A stretch of DNA of 49,586 bases from an uncultured Chitinophagales bacterium (GCA_938023075.1 CALHDG010000046.1:1-49586); one strand, 5' to 3'. Counted from the stretch's first letter, positions 33,171 through 42,051 are shown. Notes: generated by a model from the letters alone, not told the origin. Numbers and translations: made by a program.

Positions 33171-34049
33171 GTGGAAACATCAGAACTGTTAAAAAAGGTA
33201 CGAAAAATTGAAATACGCACCAAAGGTTTGAGTAATCAGATCTTTTCGGGCGAATACCATTCTGCATTTAAAGGCAGAGGAATGTCTTTCAGTGAAGTAC
33301 GGGAATACCAATTTGGCGATGACATTAGAGCCATCGATTGGAATGTAACGGCACGGTTAAATACGCCTTACATTAAAGTTTTTGAAGAAGAAAGAGAACT
33401 AACTGTAATGCTAATTGTTGATGTTAGTCGCTCCAGCTTTTTCGGCACGGTTAACCAAATGAAAAATCATTTAATTGCTGAAATTAGTGCGGTGTTGGCA
33501 TTTTCGGCAAGTAATAATAATGATAAAGTGGGCTTGGTGATGTTTAGTGGAGAAGTCAATAAATACATTCCGCCTAAAAAAGGGCGTTCGCATATTTTGC
33601 GTATTATCAGAGAGTTGTTAGATGCCGATAGTTTGCAAACCACCTCAACCGATATTGGAGAAGCCCTTCGCTTTTTTAACAATGTGATGAAAAAGAAAAG
33701 CATCAGCTTTTTAATTTCGGACTTTATGGATGAACATGCTTATAAAGAAGCCTTAAACATTGCGGCAAAACGGCACGATTTGGTGGGTGTTCATATTTCT
33801 GACCCACGCGAACGAACTTTGCCCAACGTTGGTCTACTGCACGCCACCGATGCCGAAACGGGCAAAAAAATATGGATCAACACCGGTTCAAAAAAAGTAC
33901 GGCAAGATTATGAAAAACAGTTCACCGCAAATTTAGATCAATGTGTTGATATTTTTAAAAGAAGCGGTTCCGATTTAATGCAAATATCTACCGATCAAAA
34001 ATATATAAAAGCCTTAATGAGTTTTTTCAAAAGGAGGGGCGCACGTTAA
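33171..34049 (+). CDS. DUF58 (VWA-like) protein of the Bat cluster
   Basis: 292 residues from a GTG start. EYHSAFKGRGMSFSEVREYQ with FGDDIRAIDWNVTARLNTPY is the DUF58 signature, followed by a VWA-like fold with DVSRSS (metal-ion-dependent adhesion motif) and KVGLVMFSGEV. DUF58 proteins are the usual cytoplasmic partner of MoxR ATPases. The next frame opens 1 bp after its stop, but an R1 repeat intervenes before the true coding part of the BatD-like gene. Confidence 0.93.
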   Translation: METSELLKKVRKIEIRTKGLSNQIFSGEYHSAFKGRGMSFSEVREYQFGDDIRAIDWNVTARLNTPYIKVFEEERELTVMLIVDVSRSSFFGTVNQMKNHLIAEISAVLAFSASNNNDKVGLVMFSGEVNKYIPPKKGRSHILRIIRELLDADSLQTTSTDIGEALRFFNNVMKKKSISFLISDFMDEHAYKEALNIAAKRHDLVGVHISDPRERTLPNVGLLHATDAETGKKIWINTGSKKVRQDYEKQFTANLDQCVDIFKRSGSDLMQISTDQKYIKALMSFFKRRGAR

Positions 34050-34137
34050 CATGATTAGGTCTATCCAATTATTGATGGCGCGTTACAAACGCCCTTCTCA
34101 TACATTCTCGTTACAAACGAGAACGATATTCAATTGC

Positions 34138-34252
34138 TTTTTTGAAGCGAAACAGTTTATCACGTGTTTACTTTGGGTCCCGCTTTACGTTCAAATGCTG
34201 CGCCTGCGCACAAAGGCAAACGCTTCAAGCAGCATAACCACTGCAATCGGGG
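34138..34252 (+). repeat. R1 structured repeat, copy 3
   Basis: Head TTTTTTGAAGCGAAAC (G at 34144). The core starts 35 bp later; outer stem CCCG (34179-34182) with CGGG (34248-34251), inner stem ATGCTGC/GCAGCAT. It lies between the DUF58 and BatD-like genes, followed by low-complexity AATTCCAAATTCCAAAT sequence. The batD frame happens to be open through it. Confidence 0.8.
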
Positions 34253-34383
34253 CTATGCTTCCAAGTTCGCTCCCTCGTGTTAAATTTCCAAATTACAAAA
34301 CTCAAATTCCAAATTCCAAATCTAAAACTCAAAATTCAAGTTTAAAAACCCGACAGTCAAAATTTACACTTAATTATTCATAT

Positions 34384-35316
34384 ATTAAAATACTAATAAC
34401 CATATTATCAGTTATCTTAATAACCCAAATTACAAAAGCTCAACACGTAAAAGTAACTGCTAGTTTAGAAGACACCATTTATATGATCGGGCAACACATC
34501 CCGGTAAACCTAAGTGTAGAGCGCAATGCTGATGTAGAAGTTACGTGGCCCTTTTTGGTAGATAGCCTTGGTTCATTTGAAGTACTTAAATCCGGTAAAA
34601 TTGACACCACAATTGTAGATAATAAATCCATAGAAAAACAACAAATTTTCGTAACCCATTTCGATTCGGGTTATCACGTTATTCCACCGGTAGAATTTAC
34701 CTACAAAGAAAAACGCCGGACTAAAACTGCCAAAACCGAACCTTTTTTAATTAGGATGAATACCGTTGAAGTGGATACAACGGCAGCCATTATGCCCATT
34801 AAAAACGTGATAAAAATGCCACTTACGTTTAAAGAAAAATTGAAGCGTGCCTTAATTATTGCAGCAGTGGTACTCACCATTTTGGCTATACCGGCATTTT
34901 TATATTTCTATTTCAAACGAAGAAAAAAAGAAGCCTACGTTCCGCCACCCTTACCGCCATACGAATTAGCCATGAAACGTTTGCGTGAGCTAAAAGAAAA
35001 GAAATTATGGCAAGAAGGAAACATAAAAACATACTACAGCGAATTAACTGATATTTTAAGAGGCTATATTGAAGGTAGATTTGAATTGCCCGCATTAGAA
35101 ATGACCACCGATGAAATTTCGCCCTTATTAAAAAAGAAAAAGGAAGTAAGCAAAGGTTTATTTAGAAATGTAATTGACCTGTTAACCATTTCAGATTTTG
35201 TGAAATTTGCCAAAGCCCGTCCATCTACTAAATATCATACCGATGCTTTTGATCAAGTTAAAGATTTTGTAAGAAGTACTAAACCCATTATAATTGAAGA
35301 GGAGGTAAAAGCATAA
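34384..35316 (+). CDS. batD: BatD-like membrane protein with uncertain start
   Basis: 310 residues if translation begins at the ATT at 34384, which gives a good signal peptide (KILITILSVILITQITKAQ). The frame is open back to an ATG at 34051, but that extension is the R1 repeat plus low-complexity intergenic sequence and no ATG, GTG, TTG or CTG lies between. The mature part has a BatD-type beta domain (HVKVTASLEDTIYMIGQHIP), a transmembrane helix (ALIIAAVVLTILAIPAFLYF) and a cytosolic helical domain. It overlaps neither neighbour; BatA starts directly after its stop. The start codon was probably lost or replaced when the repeat arrived. Confidence 0.8.
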   Translation: MKILITILSVILITQITKAQHVKVTASLEDTIYMIGQHIPVNLSVERNADVEVTWPFLVDSLGSFEVLKSGKIDTTIVDNKSIEKQQIFVTHFDSGYHVIPPVEFTYKEKRRTKTAKTEPFLIRMNTVEVDTTAAIMPIKNVIKMPLTFKEKLKRALIIAAVVLTILAIPAFLYFYFKRRKKEAYVPPPLPPYELAMKRLRELKEKKLWQEGNIKTYYSELTDILRGYIEGRFELPALEMTTDEISPLLKKKKEVSKGLFRNVIDLLTISDFVKFAKARPSTKYHTDAFDQVKDFVRSTKPIIIEEEVKA

Positions 35317-36312
35317 ATGAGACTTTGGCACAACATTATATTAGAAGATCCGTGGTTTTTACTGCTGCTTTTGCTTCTACCCTTTTTTATTTATTGGCGT
35401 TACTTTAGAAAAAAAGGGGCTTTATCTACCATAAAAATGAACAACCTTGGCAGCTTAAAAAGTGCCGGTTGGTTGGCGCGCATTCGGCATTTTTTGTTTT
35501 TTCTACAGTTGGCGGCATTCACTTTATTAACCTTGGCAATGACGCGCCCGCAAAAAGCCTTGCAAGATGAAACCATTAACTCCGAAGGGATTGATATTGT
35601 AATTGCCATGGATGTTTCGGGCAGTATGTTAGCGCGCGATTTTAATCCCGATCGTTTAGAGGCTTCCAAATTTTTGGGCAAACAGTTTATTGACAAACGC
35701 CCCTTTGATAGAATTGGCTTAGTCGTTTTTGCCGCTGAAAGTTTTACGCAATGTCCCATCACTTCTGATCATGAAGTACTTAAAAAACTGTTTACCGATG
35801 TTAGAAATGGCTATTTAGAAGATGGTACTGCCATTGGTATGGGTTTGGCAACATCCGTGAGCCGTTTAAAAGAAAGTAAAGCTGCCAGTAAAGTAGTAGT
35901 TTTAATGACGGACGGGGTAAACAACTCCGGTTTTATCGATCCTTCTACCGCAGCAGAAACCGCTAAACAGTTTGGTATAAAAGTTTATACCATTGGGGTT
36001 GGCACGGAAGGCACTGCACCATATCCCGTTAAAAACTTTTTTGGTAGTAGCTTGCGTAATATTAAAGTAGAGATTGACGAAGAGTTGCTCAAAGACATTG
36101 CCGACCAAACCGGTGGAAAATATTTTAGAGCGAAAGACAACAAAGGCTTACAACAAATCTACAATGAAATTGACCGTTTAGAAAAAACTGAAATAGAAGT
36201 AACCCGCATCAAACGTTACAGCGAAATGTTTCATAACTTAGCGATTTGGGCATTGATATGTGGCATTACCTATTTACTGCTCAACTTTACGGTGATGCGC
36301 CGAATTGGTTAG
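35317..36312 (+). CDS. batA: BatA-like VWA-domain membrane protein
   Basis: 331 residues. Transmembrane helices lie at about 13-30 and 58-76 and at the C-terminus (about 307-327). The VWA domain between them has the metal site Asp99-x-Ser101-x-Ser103 (IVIAMDVSGSML), then DRIGLVVFAAESFTQCPIT and VVVLMTDGVNNSG. BatA-type proteins work with MoxR ATPases and have been tied to stress or oxygen tolerance in Bacteroides. Its ATG follows the BatD stop with no gap, so the two are translationally coupled. An inverted R1 repeat closes the operon. Confidence 0.93.
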   Translation: MRLWHNIILEDPWFLLLLLLLPFFIYWRYFRKKGALSTIKMNNLGSLKSAGWLARIRHFLFFLQLAAFTLLTLAMTRPQKALQDETINSEGIDIVIAMDVSGSMLARDFNPDRLEASKFLGKQFIDKRPFDRIGLVVFAAESFTQCPITSDHEVLKKLFTDVRNGYLEDGTAIGMGLATSVSRLKESKAASKVVVLMTDGVNNSGFIDPSTAAETAKQFGIKVYTIGVGTEGTAPYPVKNFFGSSLRNIKVEIDEELLKDIADQTGGKYFRAKDNKGLQQIYNEIDRLEKTEIEVTRIKRYSEMFHNLAIWALICGITYLLLNFTVMRRIG

Positions 36313-36387
36313 AGATTTTACACATTCGCTCATTAAGTTAATTTGGATTTATGGATTAATTACGAAGAACCGAAGCATGAAAACTAG

Positions 36388-36506
36388 CCCCGATTGCAGC
36401 GGTTATGCTATTTTGCAGCCTGGCATATGCAGCAAAGCAATAGCATTTGAGCGGAAAGCGGGACTAATTTTTTTTAGAAGCCCTAACCGGTTCGCTTCAA
36501 AAAATT
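36388..36506 (-). repeat. R1 structured repeat, copy 4 (reverse orientation)
   Basis: On the reverse strand the head TTTTTTGAAGCGAA starts at 36504, with G at 36498; the core begins 36 bp on. Outer stem CCCG (36462-36459) with CGGG (36392-36389). The inner stem is ATGCTATT/AATAGCAT, again a compensated variant. Together with copy 3 it brackets the batD-batA pair as an inverted repeat. Confidence 0.8.
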
Positions 36507-36527
36507 AATACTCAATTTTTCAATATA

Positions 36528-37673
36528 CTAAACTTGTGCTAACGCCTGTTCTAAATCGCCCATTAAGTCTTCTGCATCTTCAATACCTACACTTAAACGA
36601 ATTAGTGAATCTAACACACCTGTTTTTTGCCGTTCTTCTAAAGGGATGGACGCGTGTGTCATAGTTGCCGGGTGACCGATTAAAGATTCTACACCGCCCA
36701 ATGATTCTGCCAGTAAAAAATAATTGGTTTTTTGCATTACTTTAAAAGCGGCTTCAATTGAATCGTCTTTTAAAGAAAAGGATAACATACCACCGGCATG
36801 TTTCATTTGCCGCAAGGCTAAATTGTGCCCTTCGTGGTGTTGCAAACCAGGATAATATACTTTGCCAACTTTAGTATGATTGGTTAAAAATTCAGCTATT
36901 TGCCGGGCATTTTCACAATGCCGCTCCATTCTAACCGCTAAGGTTTTAATACCGCGCAAACACAAAAAACAATCTTGCGGACCGGGCACTGCCCCGCATG
37001 CATTTTGTATAAATTTTAGCTGCTCATAAACAGCTTCATCATTTAAACAGATGATACCCAACACCACATCACTATGCCCACCTATATATTTGGTTGCCGA
37101 GTGAATCACTATATCTGCACCTAAACTGATGGGTTGCTGCAGATAAGGCGAGGCAAAGGTATTGTCTACCACCGTTAATATATTTTTGTCGGTAGTTAGT
37201 TCAACAATTCCTTCTATATCCACAATGTTAATCATGGGGTTGGTCGGCGTTTCTACCCAAATTAATTTGGTCTTTTCATTGACTGCGGCTTCTACTTCAT
37301 CCACATTACGCATATCAACAAAATGAAACCGGATGCCATAATGAGCAAACACTTGTTGAAAAATACGATAGGTTCCACCATATAAATCGTTGGTTGAAAT
37401 TACTTCATCGCCAGGTTTTAATAGCTTGGCTATGGCATCAGTTGCCGCCATGCCACTACCAAAAGCTACACCGAATTTGGCATTTTCTAAAGCTGCCATT
37501 TGTGCTTGCAATACATCGCGTGTGGGGTTTTGTGTACGAGCATATTCATAACCCTTATGATCGCCGGGTTTTGCTTGTACATAAGTGGAGGTTTGATAGA
37601 TTGGGGTCATTACAGCACCTGTTTGATCATCGGGCTGAACCCCGGCATGAATTACTTTTGTGTTAAATTTCAT
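36528..37673 (-). CDS. Cystathionine gamma-synthase/lyase-family PLP enzyme
   Basis: 381 residues, a normal length for the Cys/Met metabolism PLP family. TPIYQTSTYVQ, YEYARTQNPTRD and FGSGMAATDA lead to the PLP lysine Lys195 in HSATKYIGGHSDVV. Near the C-terminus SLGGVESLIGHPATMTH is present. Gamma-synthase and gamma-lyase cannot be told apart by eye, so I give no symbol. The protein handles the transsulfuration step between homoserine esters or cystathionine and cysteine. It has its own promoter and no operon partners. Confidence 0.9.
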   Translation of the reverse strand: MKFNTKVIHAGVQPDDQTGAVMTPIYQTSTYVQAKPGDHKGYEYARTQNPTRDVLQAQMAALENAKFGVAFGSGMAATDAIAKLLKPGDEVISTNDLYGGTYRIFQQVFAHYGIRFHFVDMRNVDEVEAAVNEKTKLIWVETPTNPMINIVDIEGIVELTTDKNILTVVDNTFASPYLQQPISLGADIVIHSATKYIGGHSDVVLGIICLNDEAVYEQLKFIQNACGAVPGPQDCFLCLRGIKTLAVRMERHCENARQIAEFLTNHTKVGKVYYPGLQHHEGHNLALRQMKHAGGMLSFSLKDDSIEAAFKVMQKTNYFLLAESLGGVESLIGHPATMTHASIPLEERQKTGVLDSLIRLSVGIEDAEDLMGDLEQALAQV

Positions 37674-37715
37674 ATTGCTTTAAAAAGGAAATTGTTTAAC
37701 CAATATTTTACGGCG

Positions 37716-37723
37716 CAAAGATA
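37716..37723 (-). promoter_or_regulatory. Promoter -7 box of the PLP gamma-synthase/lyase gene
   Basis: The reverse strand reads TATCTTTG (exact TAnnTTTG), 42 bp before the ATG. Confidence 0.6.
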
Positions 37724-37880
37724 ACTTAAAAAATGAGTGGATTGCTTTAAATGAAAATTTCTTGTAAATAGCATTGTCCTATTTATACTTGACTAGGATA
37801 AATTTTAAACTACCAATTAAAAAACTGTCATCTTAATGAAAGAAGGTGGACTTATAATAAAATTGAAATAGCTTACTTTG

Positions 37881-38059
37881 TACCAAATTGACCATAAAAT
37901 GTACCACAAATTTCGGTTTAATATGGGAGTTATTGAATAAAGTTCAGCACAAGCTCTTCGTTAAAAATACTCACCTTAGCCGCTGGCTATATCTGCGTTT
38001 GGAGCTCACCAAATTAATTCCAAAATTCTCGTGTCACTTTTTACAGTCAAATTGATATA
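37881..38059. repeat. R3 inverted-repeat element, complete copy
   Basis: 179 bp. The left end TACCAAATTGACCATAAAAT plus GTACCAC is mirrored by the right end, whose reverse complement reads TATCAATTTGACTGTAAAAA then GTGACAC. The middle carries CTTCGTTAAAAAT and CTTAGCC, which resemble the centre of R2. No frame in it looks coding. The same end sequence starts the copy at 1738. It occupies most of the 406-bp gap between two minus-strand genes. Confidence 0.7.
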
Positions 38060-38079
38060 CACATAAGTTTTGAGAAACT

Positions 38080-39177
38080 TTAATTACAAAATCCTTCAAT
38101 TGTTGCTTCGAAATTTACGTTTTTGGCTGCCTCGAAATTATTATTTAAACTAATGCTGTTACCAGCCATATAATGTACATTCAAATTAATTTTTGTGTTT
38201 GAACTGATGGTTGATTTAGCAATTTTCGGGCAATTAGATAATAGCGGGCTATTGAGTGTTAAATGAAGATTGCAATAATTAATTTTATAAAAATCTAAAC
38301 CGAAAAAAGTAGTTTCTGCCGTTTTGCTAGCATCAATAGTTTTCAATGTTGTAAAAAAGTTAATAACGCCTCCACCAATTCCATCAATCACATCACCCGT
38401 TGAAACTTTATTGTTTGAAAATACTCCATAAATTTTACCTTCATCATCAAAATCAATACCGGTTAATTTTTGTATGGGGCTTACTTTAAATTCTTCTGCA
38501 GGATTTTGACTGTTGATATTTTTATAGCTGGTTATACCATGCAATGTGCTAAAATAATTGTGCATAATATGTAATACATCGTTTTCATTATCGTACGATA
38601 AATCTAAAAATTTATACGATGTATAAATGCTTCCAAAATAAAAGGTTCGTATTTCAATCAATTTGTAGTCTACCAATAAGCCTGCATCATTTCTCATACT
38701 GTTTTTAATAATCTTTCCATTTAAAGGATTGATTTGAAGCAGTTCATCAATACCATTGTAATTTCTATTGGTAGCGTACAATATTTGACGGTTGGCATCA
38801 AAGGCAAGTCCATGAATATTATCAAATGTTTGCATACCATTTTCTCCATTGCCTGAACCTATAGTACCAATAGCAGTAAATTGCGCTGTAATTGGATTAA
38901 GCGTTCCTAAAGTACCTCCATCAACTGCATAAATTAACTCGTTGTTTGCATGAACGGCAATTGATTTGATATTACTTCGCCCTGTATTACCTACCCTTGA
39001 CCACTGGCTGTTTAGCGAGCTGAAATGATACAATTCAACATTTTGGTTAGGGCTTTGTGCTAAAAGATAACCGGGTAGTGAATATTGTGCCTTAGCTTGG
39101 TGTGTACCTAAAATTAGTGTTAACAATAATGTACTGAATAAACCCCAATAGGATTTATTAAATGGAATAGTGCCCAT
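38080..39177 (-). CDS. Secreted beta-propeller-like protein with C-terminal stacked-strand domain
   Basis: 365 residues. The signal peptide ends near HQAKAQ. The body has repeated short phrases of the kind found in propellers (SIAVHANNELIYAVDG, TLNPITAQFTAIG, GLAFDANRQILYATN). The last 45 residues, NTKINLNVHYMAGNSISLNN then FEAAKNVNFEATIEGFC, match the short C-terminal domain of many Bacteroidota secreted proteins in which GxSIxLxxxFEAxxxxxF repeats stack. The metalloprotease at 44005 ends with a related segment. Its function is unknown, probably extracellular. Confidence 0.65.
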   Translation of the reverse strand: MGTIPFNKSYWGLFSTLLLTLILGTHQAKAQYSLPGYLLAQSPNQNVELYHFSSLNSQWSRVGNTGRSNIKSIAVHANNELIYAVDGGTLGTLNPITAQFTAIGTIGSGNGENGMQTFDNIHGLAFDANRQILYATNRNYNGIDELLQINPLNGKIIKNSMRNDAGLLVDYKLIEIRTFYFGSIYTSYKFLDLSYDNENDVLHIMHNYFSTLHGITSYKNINSQNPAEEFKVSPIQKLTGIDFDDEGKIYGVFSNNKVSTGDVIDGIGGGVINFFTTLKTIDASKTAETTFFGLDFYKINYCNLHLTLNSPLLSNCPKIAKSTISSNTKINLNVHYMAGNSISLNNNFEAAKNVNFEATIEGFCN

Positions 39178-39247
39178 AAAACTTTTAGTAAGAAATACGG
39201 CAGCAAATTAAAAAAGTTGTGTATGTATAATTATATATTTTTTAATA

Positions 39248-39955
39248 CTATAGCGGTTCTACCCCAACTAAATTGCCTACCATTACATTAACTAAAGCAT
39301 CGGGCGACCGGTGTAAACCAGTAATAATAGGAGTGTCTAGCAAGGTATAATCTCTGGCTACGGTTGAGCGTAAATCTCTAACTAAATTAGAAAATAAGGC
39401 TAAATCTTCCATTTCGTAGGCTACAATAAATTCTTGATCTTGTATACCATAAGAGTATAATAACAGTTGTTTTATTTCACGAAACTGCTTACCAATTTTT
39501 ATATGGTGGTTCATCATTTCCTGTCGTTCTTCTCTGCTTTTTAAATACCAAGCAGTAGTTTTACTAAAAGGATAAATAACAAAATAAGTAGTCCGTTCAT
39601 CTTCAAAAGGTTCAATTTCTTGTTTTGATTTTGCTCTGGAATAGACTGAAGGATTAGTTAAACCGGTTAAAATATACGGTACGTTAAAATATTGCCGGTA
39701 CGGGTTTATTGCCATAGCCAATTGCTCGTAAAATGCATTTGGTGAGTTGGTATCTGTATATATATCAGTTAGCCAAGTAAAAAAATCAAATTCGGTTCTG
39801 GTAGGAAAAACCTGATAGTGGCTGGTCATTTCAGACAAAGGTTTCAAATTATCTAACAGCCCCTTCATAATTTCGCTGCGCTCTGCTGCCGATGCTTCCC
39901 AAAAATTATCTTTTGCTTTAAAAGCCGTGTAACTTACTATTATTCTATTTTCCAT
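39248..39955 (-). CDS. hemQ: Chlorite dismutase-family haem protein, HemQ-like
   Basis: 235 residues. FVIYPFSKTTAWYLKSREER then MMNHHIKIGKQF is the core of the HemQ/chlorite dismutase family: a Tyr in the YPxSK strand, a WY pair and the HxxxGxxF helix. The C-terminal part (EFIVAYEMEDLALFSNLVRD) is also conserved. HemQ decarboxylates coproheme to haem in the coproporphyrin-dependent route. It lies 13 bp downstream of hemC and after hemA, so a role in tetrapyrrole synthesis is very likely, though the exact step is inferred. Confidence 0.82.
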   Translation of the reverse strand: MENRIIVSYTAFKAKDNFWEASAAERSEIMKGLLDNLKPLSEMTSHYQVFPTRTEFDFFTWLTDIYTDTNSPNAFYEQLAMAINPYRQYFNVPYILTGLTNPSVYSRAKSKQEIEPFEDERTTYFVIYPFSKTTAWYLKSREERQEMMNHHIKIGKQFREIKQLLLYSYGIQDQEFIVAYEMEDLALFSNLVRDLRSTVARDYTLLDTPIITGLHRSPDALVNVMVGNLVGVEPL

Positions 39956-39968
39956 ATCGTTAATCTAA

Positions 39969-40847
39969 TTATATTATTGTTTGTTTAGTGAGTTGTTCAA
40001 TAGCTTGAGCACTCATGATTTCAATATCTTTTAAAGGATGCTTTTGTTGTAGCAAATTTAACTGATTATTTTCTAACATTCCAAACAAAGCATGCAAGGT
40101 AAAATATTCATTGTTAATTTGAACTAGGGCTCCAATTGGTAATTGGCACCCACCACCAATGCCACTTAATATTTTTCGTTCCATTTGAACTGATAAAGCA
40201 GTTTGTTTACAATTAATTTGTTGGCAAAGTTCCAAAGTTCCTTTATCACTAGTTCGGCATTGAATAGCTAGTGCACCTTGCGCCGGTGCGGGTACCATCG
40301 TTTCAACCGGTAAAAATTCGGTAATTCGATCTTGCCATGCCATTCTAATTAAACCGGCAGCCGCCAATATAATGGCATCATAATCTTCATTCTTTAATTT
40401 TTGAATGCGTGTATCAATATTACCATTAATAAATTTAATATTCCAAGCAGGATTTATGGCTTGTAATTGTGCTTTTCTTCTGGGGCTGCCCGTGCCGATA
40501 ACTGAACCATTGGGTAATTCATTTAAACTGTTAAACTGTTCGCTAATAAAAACGTCTCGGGCATCTGCTCGTTTGGGTACAGCGGCAATACATAAATCCT
40601 GATGAAATTGAGTGGGTAAATCTTTAAATGAATGTATGGCTATATCTGCTTTTTGTTCAACTAGTGCTTGTTCAATTGCATTAGTAAACGCACCACTCAC
40701 CGATAAATCGCCTCTATCGCCATGTGTTTTTATTTCAACAATCTCGAATGTAACTTGCGGATTTAATTGAGCTAACGCATCAATAACCTGTTGGCTTTGG
40801 GTTAAAGCTAAGCGGCTTCCCCGGCTGGCAACTTTTATGGTTGGCAT
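39969..40847 (-). CDS. hemC: Porphobilinogen deaminase (hydroxymethylbilane synthase)
   Basis: 292 residues. It polymerises four porphobilinogens into hydroxymethylbilane. Diagnostic stretches are ASRGSRLALTQSQQV, IHSFKDLPTQ (catalytic Asp76), GTGSPRRKAQL, NGNIDTRIQKL and GIGGGCQLPIG, with Cys234 as the attachment point of the dipyrromethane cofactor. The C-terminal domain is slightly short. Its ATG begins 2 bp after the hemA stop, and the HemQ-like gene follows after 13 bp, so the three form one operon. Confidence 0.95.
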   Translation of the reverse strand: MPTIKVASRGSRLALTQSQQVIDALAQLNPQVTFEIVEIKTHGDRGDLSVSGAFTNAIEQALVEQKADIAIHSFKDLPTQFHQDLCIAAVPKRADARDVFISEQFNSLNELPNGSVIGTGSPRRKAQLQAINPAWNIKFINGNIDTRIQKLKNEDYDAIILAAAGLIRMAWQDRITEFLPVETMVPAPAQGALAIQCRTSDKGTLELCQQINCKQTALSVQMERKILSGIGGGCQLPIGALVQINNEYFTLHALFGMLENNQLNLLQQKHPLKDIEIMSAQAIEQLTKQTII

Positions 40848-40849
40848 AC

Positions 40850-42025
40850 TTACAAATCAAAAATTTCTTTAAAGGTATTAATATTCGATTCGGTATGCTC
40901 CTGTTGTGCAAAATCTTTAATTTTAGCTACCGGTCTGCTGGTTAAACGACTAACCAAGCGATTCATCAATTTTTGCAAAACCGCTTCTTGGGCTTCACTC
41001 AGTTCACCTAAACGAGTTTTTGCCCAATCCCATTCTTCTTGTTTAATATCTTCGGCTTTTTGCCTAAAGTCTTTTATTAAAGGCACCACTTTGCGGCTAC
41101 GCAACCAAAATTCCAGCACTTTCATTTCTTGTTTAATAATTTCGTGTGCCTTACCAAGGGCAGCTCTTTTTGTTTGGTTTTTCGCTTCTTGCAACTTTTT
41201 AACTGCACTCATGCAATAGTAATTGCCTTTGCCACTATGTTTAATATTAGATGGCATACCAAAATCTACAATAATTTGATGAGCACTAGATTCAATTTCA
41301 ATTTTGCTTAAATTGTTGGAGGCTGCTAAAATTATATCATATTCGTTGAACTGATTTTTCTCAATATCGTGAACTTTTGCATTTTTTCCTATACAAAAAT
41401 CAACCGCTCTGTTTTTGTTAGCACTACTAATACAAAGAGGCTTAGCAGTTTTTTTAGAAAAATAGTTATACAACTGTTCTGCCAAAGCCCCTGTACCTAA
41501 AATTAAAACTTGCTGTTGTTGTATATTATCGGTATGTTTTTTTACTAACTGCGCAGCTACTGAACTATAGGCACTTGAGGTATTGCCTAAATCGGTTTCT
41601 GTTCTTATTTTTTTTCCTGTAAAAAGAGCTGTTTTTAAAATTTGTTGTAAATGCGGACCTAAGGCAACTTTCTGGTGAGCATTTTCAAAACTACTTTTAA
41701 ATTGAGCCATAATTTCGCCTTCGCCTAAAAATGGAGAATCTAAACCTCCGGCAATAATAAACAACCGCTCTATTGCTTCGGCATCGCTTAAAATTTGAAC
41801 GCCATCGTGAATTTGTAGCTTCTCTAAAACCCCATCTAAGGTTAATTTACAAATATTGCGGCTAAATATTAAAAACCGGAAACAAGTTTTTAGGATAAAA
41901 ATTTCATTGTCAGGTGCGTATAAAGCATCATATAAGCTATCAATAGTAGTATTATCCGGTATTATTTCTTGTAGTTTTTCTAAACTTACAGTTTGATGAT
42001 TAATTTCTGCACAGAGGTAATTCAT
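40850..42025 (-). CDS. hemA: Glutamyl-tRNA reductase (divergent)
   Basis: 391 residues. It reduces Glu-tRNA to glutamate-1-semialdehyde, the first step of tetrapyrrole synthesis. Family features: ILKTCFR with catalytic Cys48, AGGLDSPFLGEGEIMAQFK, the nucleotide loop LILGTGALAEQL, and the C-terminal helical dimer domain with RxVPLIKDFR. The usual TCNR motif here reads TCFR, and the AGGLxS segment replaces ASGLDS, so the sequence is divergent; key residues remain. It heads the hemA-hemC-hemQ operon with gaps of 2 and 13 bp. Confidence 0.9.
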   Translation of the reverse strand: MNYLCAEINHQTVSLEKLQEIIPDNTTIDSLYDALYAPDNEIFILKTCFRFLIFSRNICKLTLDGVLEKLQIHDGVQILSDAEAIERLFIIAGGLDSPFLGEGEIMAQFKSSFENAHQKVALGPHLQQILKTALFTGKKIRTETDLGNTSSAYSSVAAQLVKKHTDNIQQQQVLILGTGALAEQLYNYFSKKTAKPLCISSANKNRAVDFCIGKNAKVHDIEKNQFNEYDIILAASNNLSKIEIESSAHQIIVDFGMPSNIKHSGKGNYYCMSAVKKLQEAKNQTKRAALGKAHEIIKQEMKVLEFWLRSRKVVPLIKDFRQKAEDIKQEEWDWAKTRLGELSEAQEAVLQKLMNRLVSRLTSRPVAKIKDFAQQEHTESNINTFKEIFDL

Positions 42026-42043
42026 AAAAAATTATTACAATTG

Positions 42044-42051
42044 CAAATATG
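42044..42051 (-). promoter_or_regulatory. Possible -7 box of the hem operon
   Basis: The reverse strand reads CATATTTG, one mismatch from TAnnTTTG, 18 bp before the hemA ATG. No clear -33 box was found. Confidence 0.4.
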
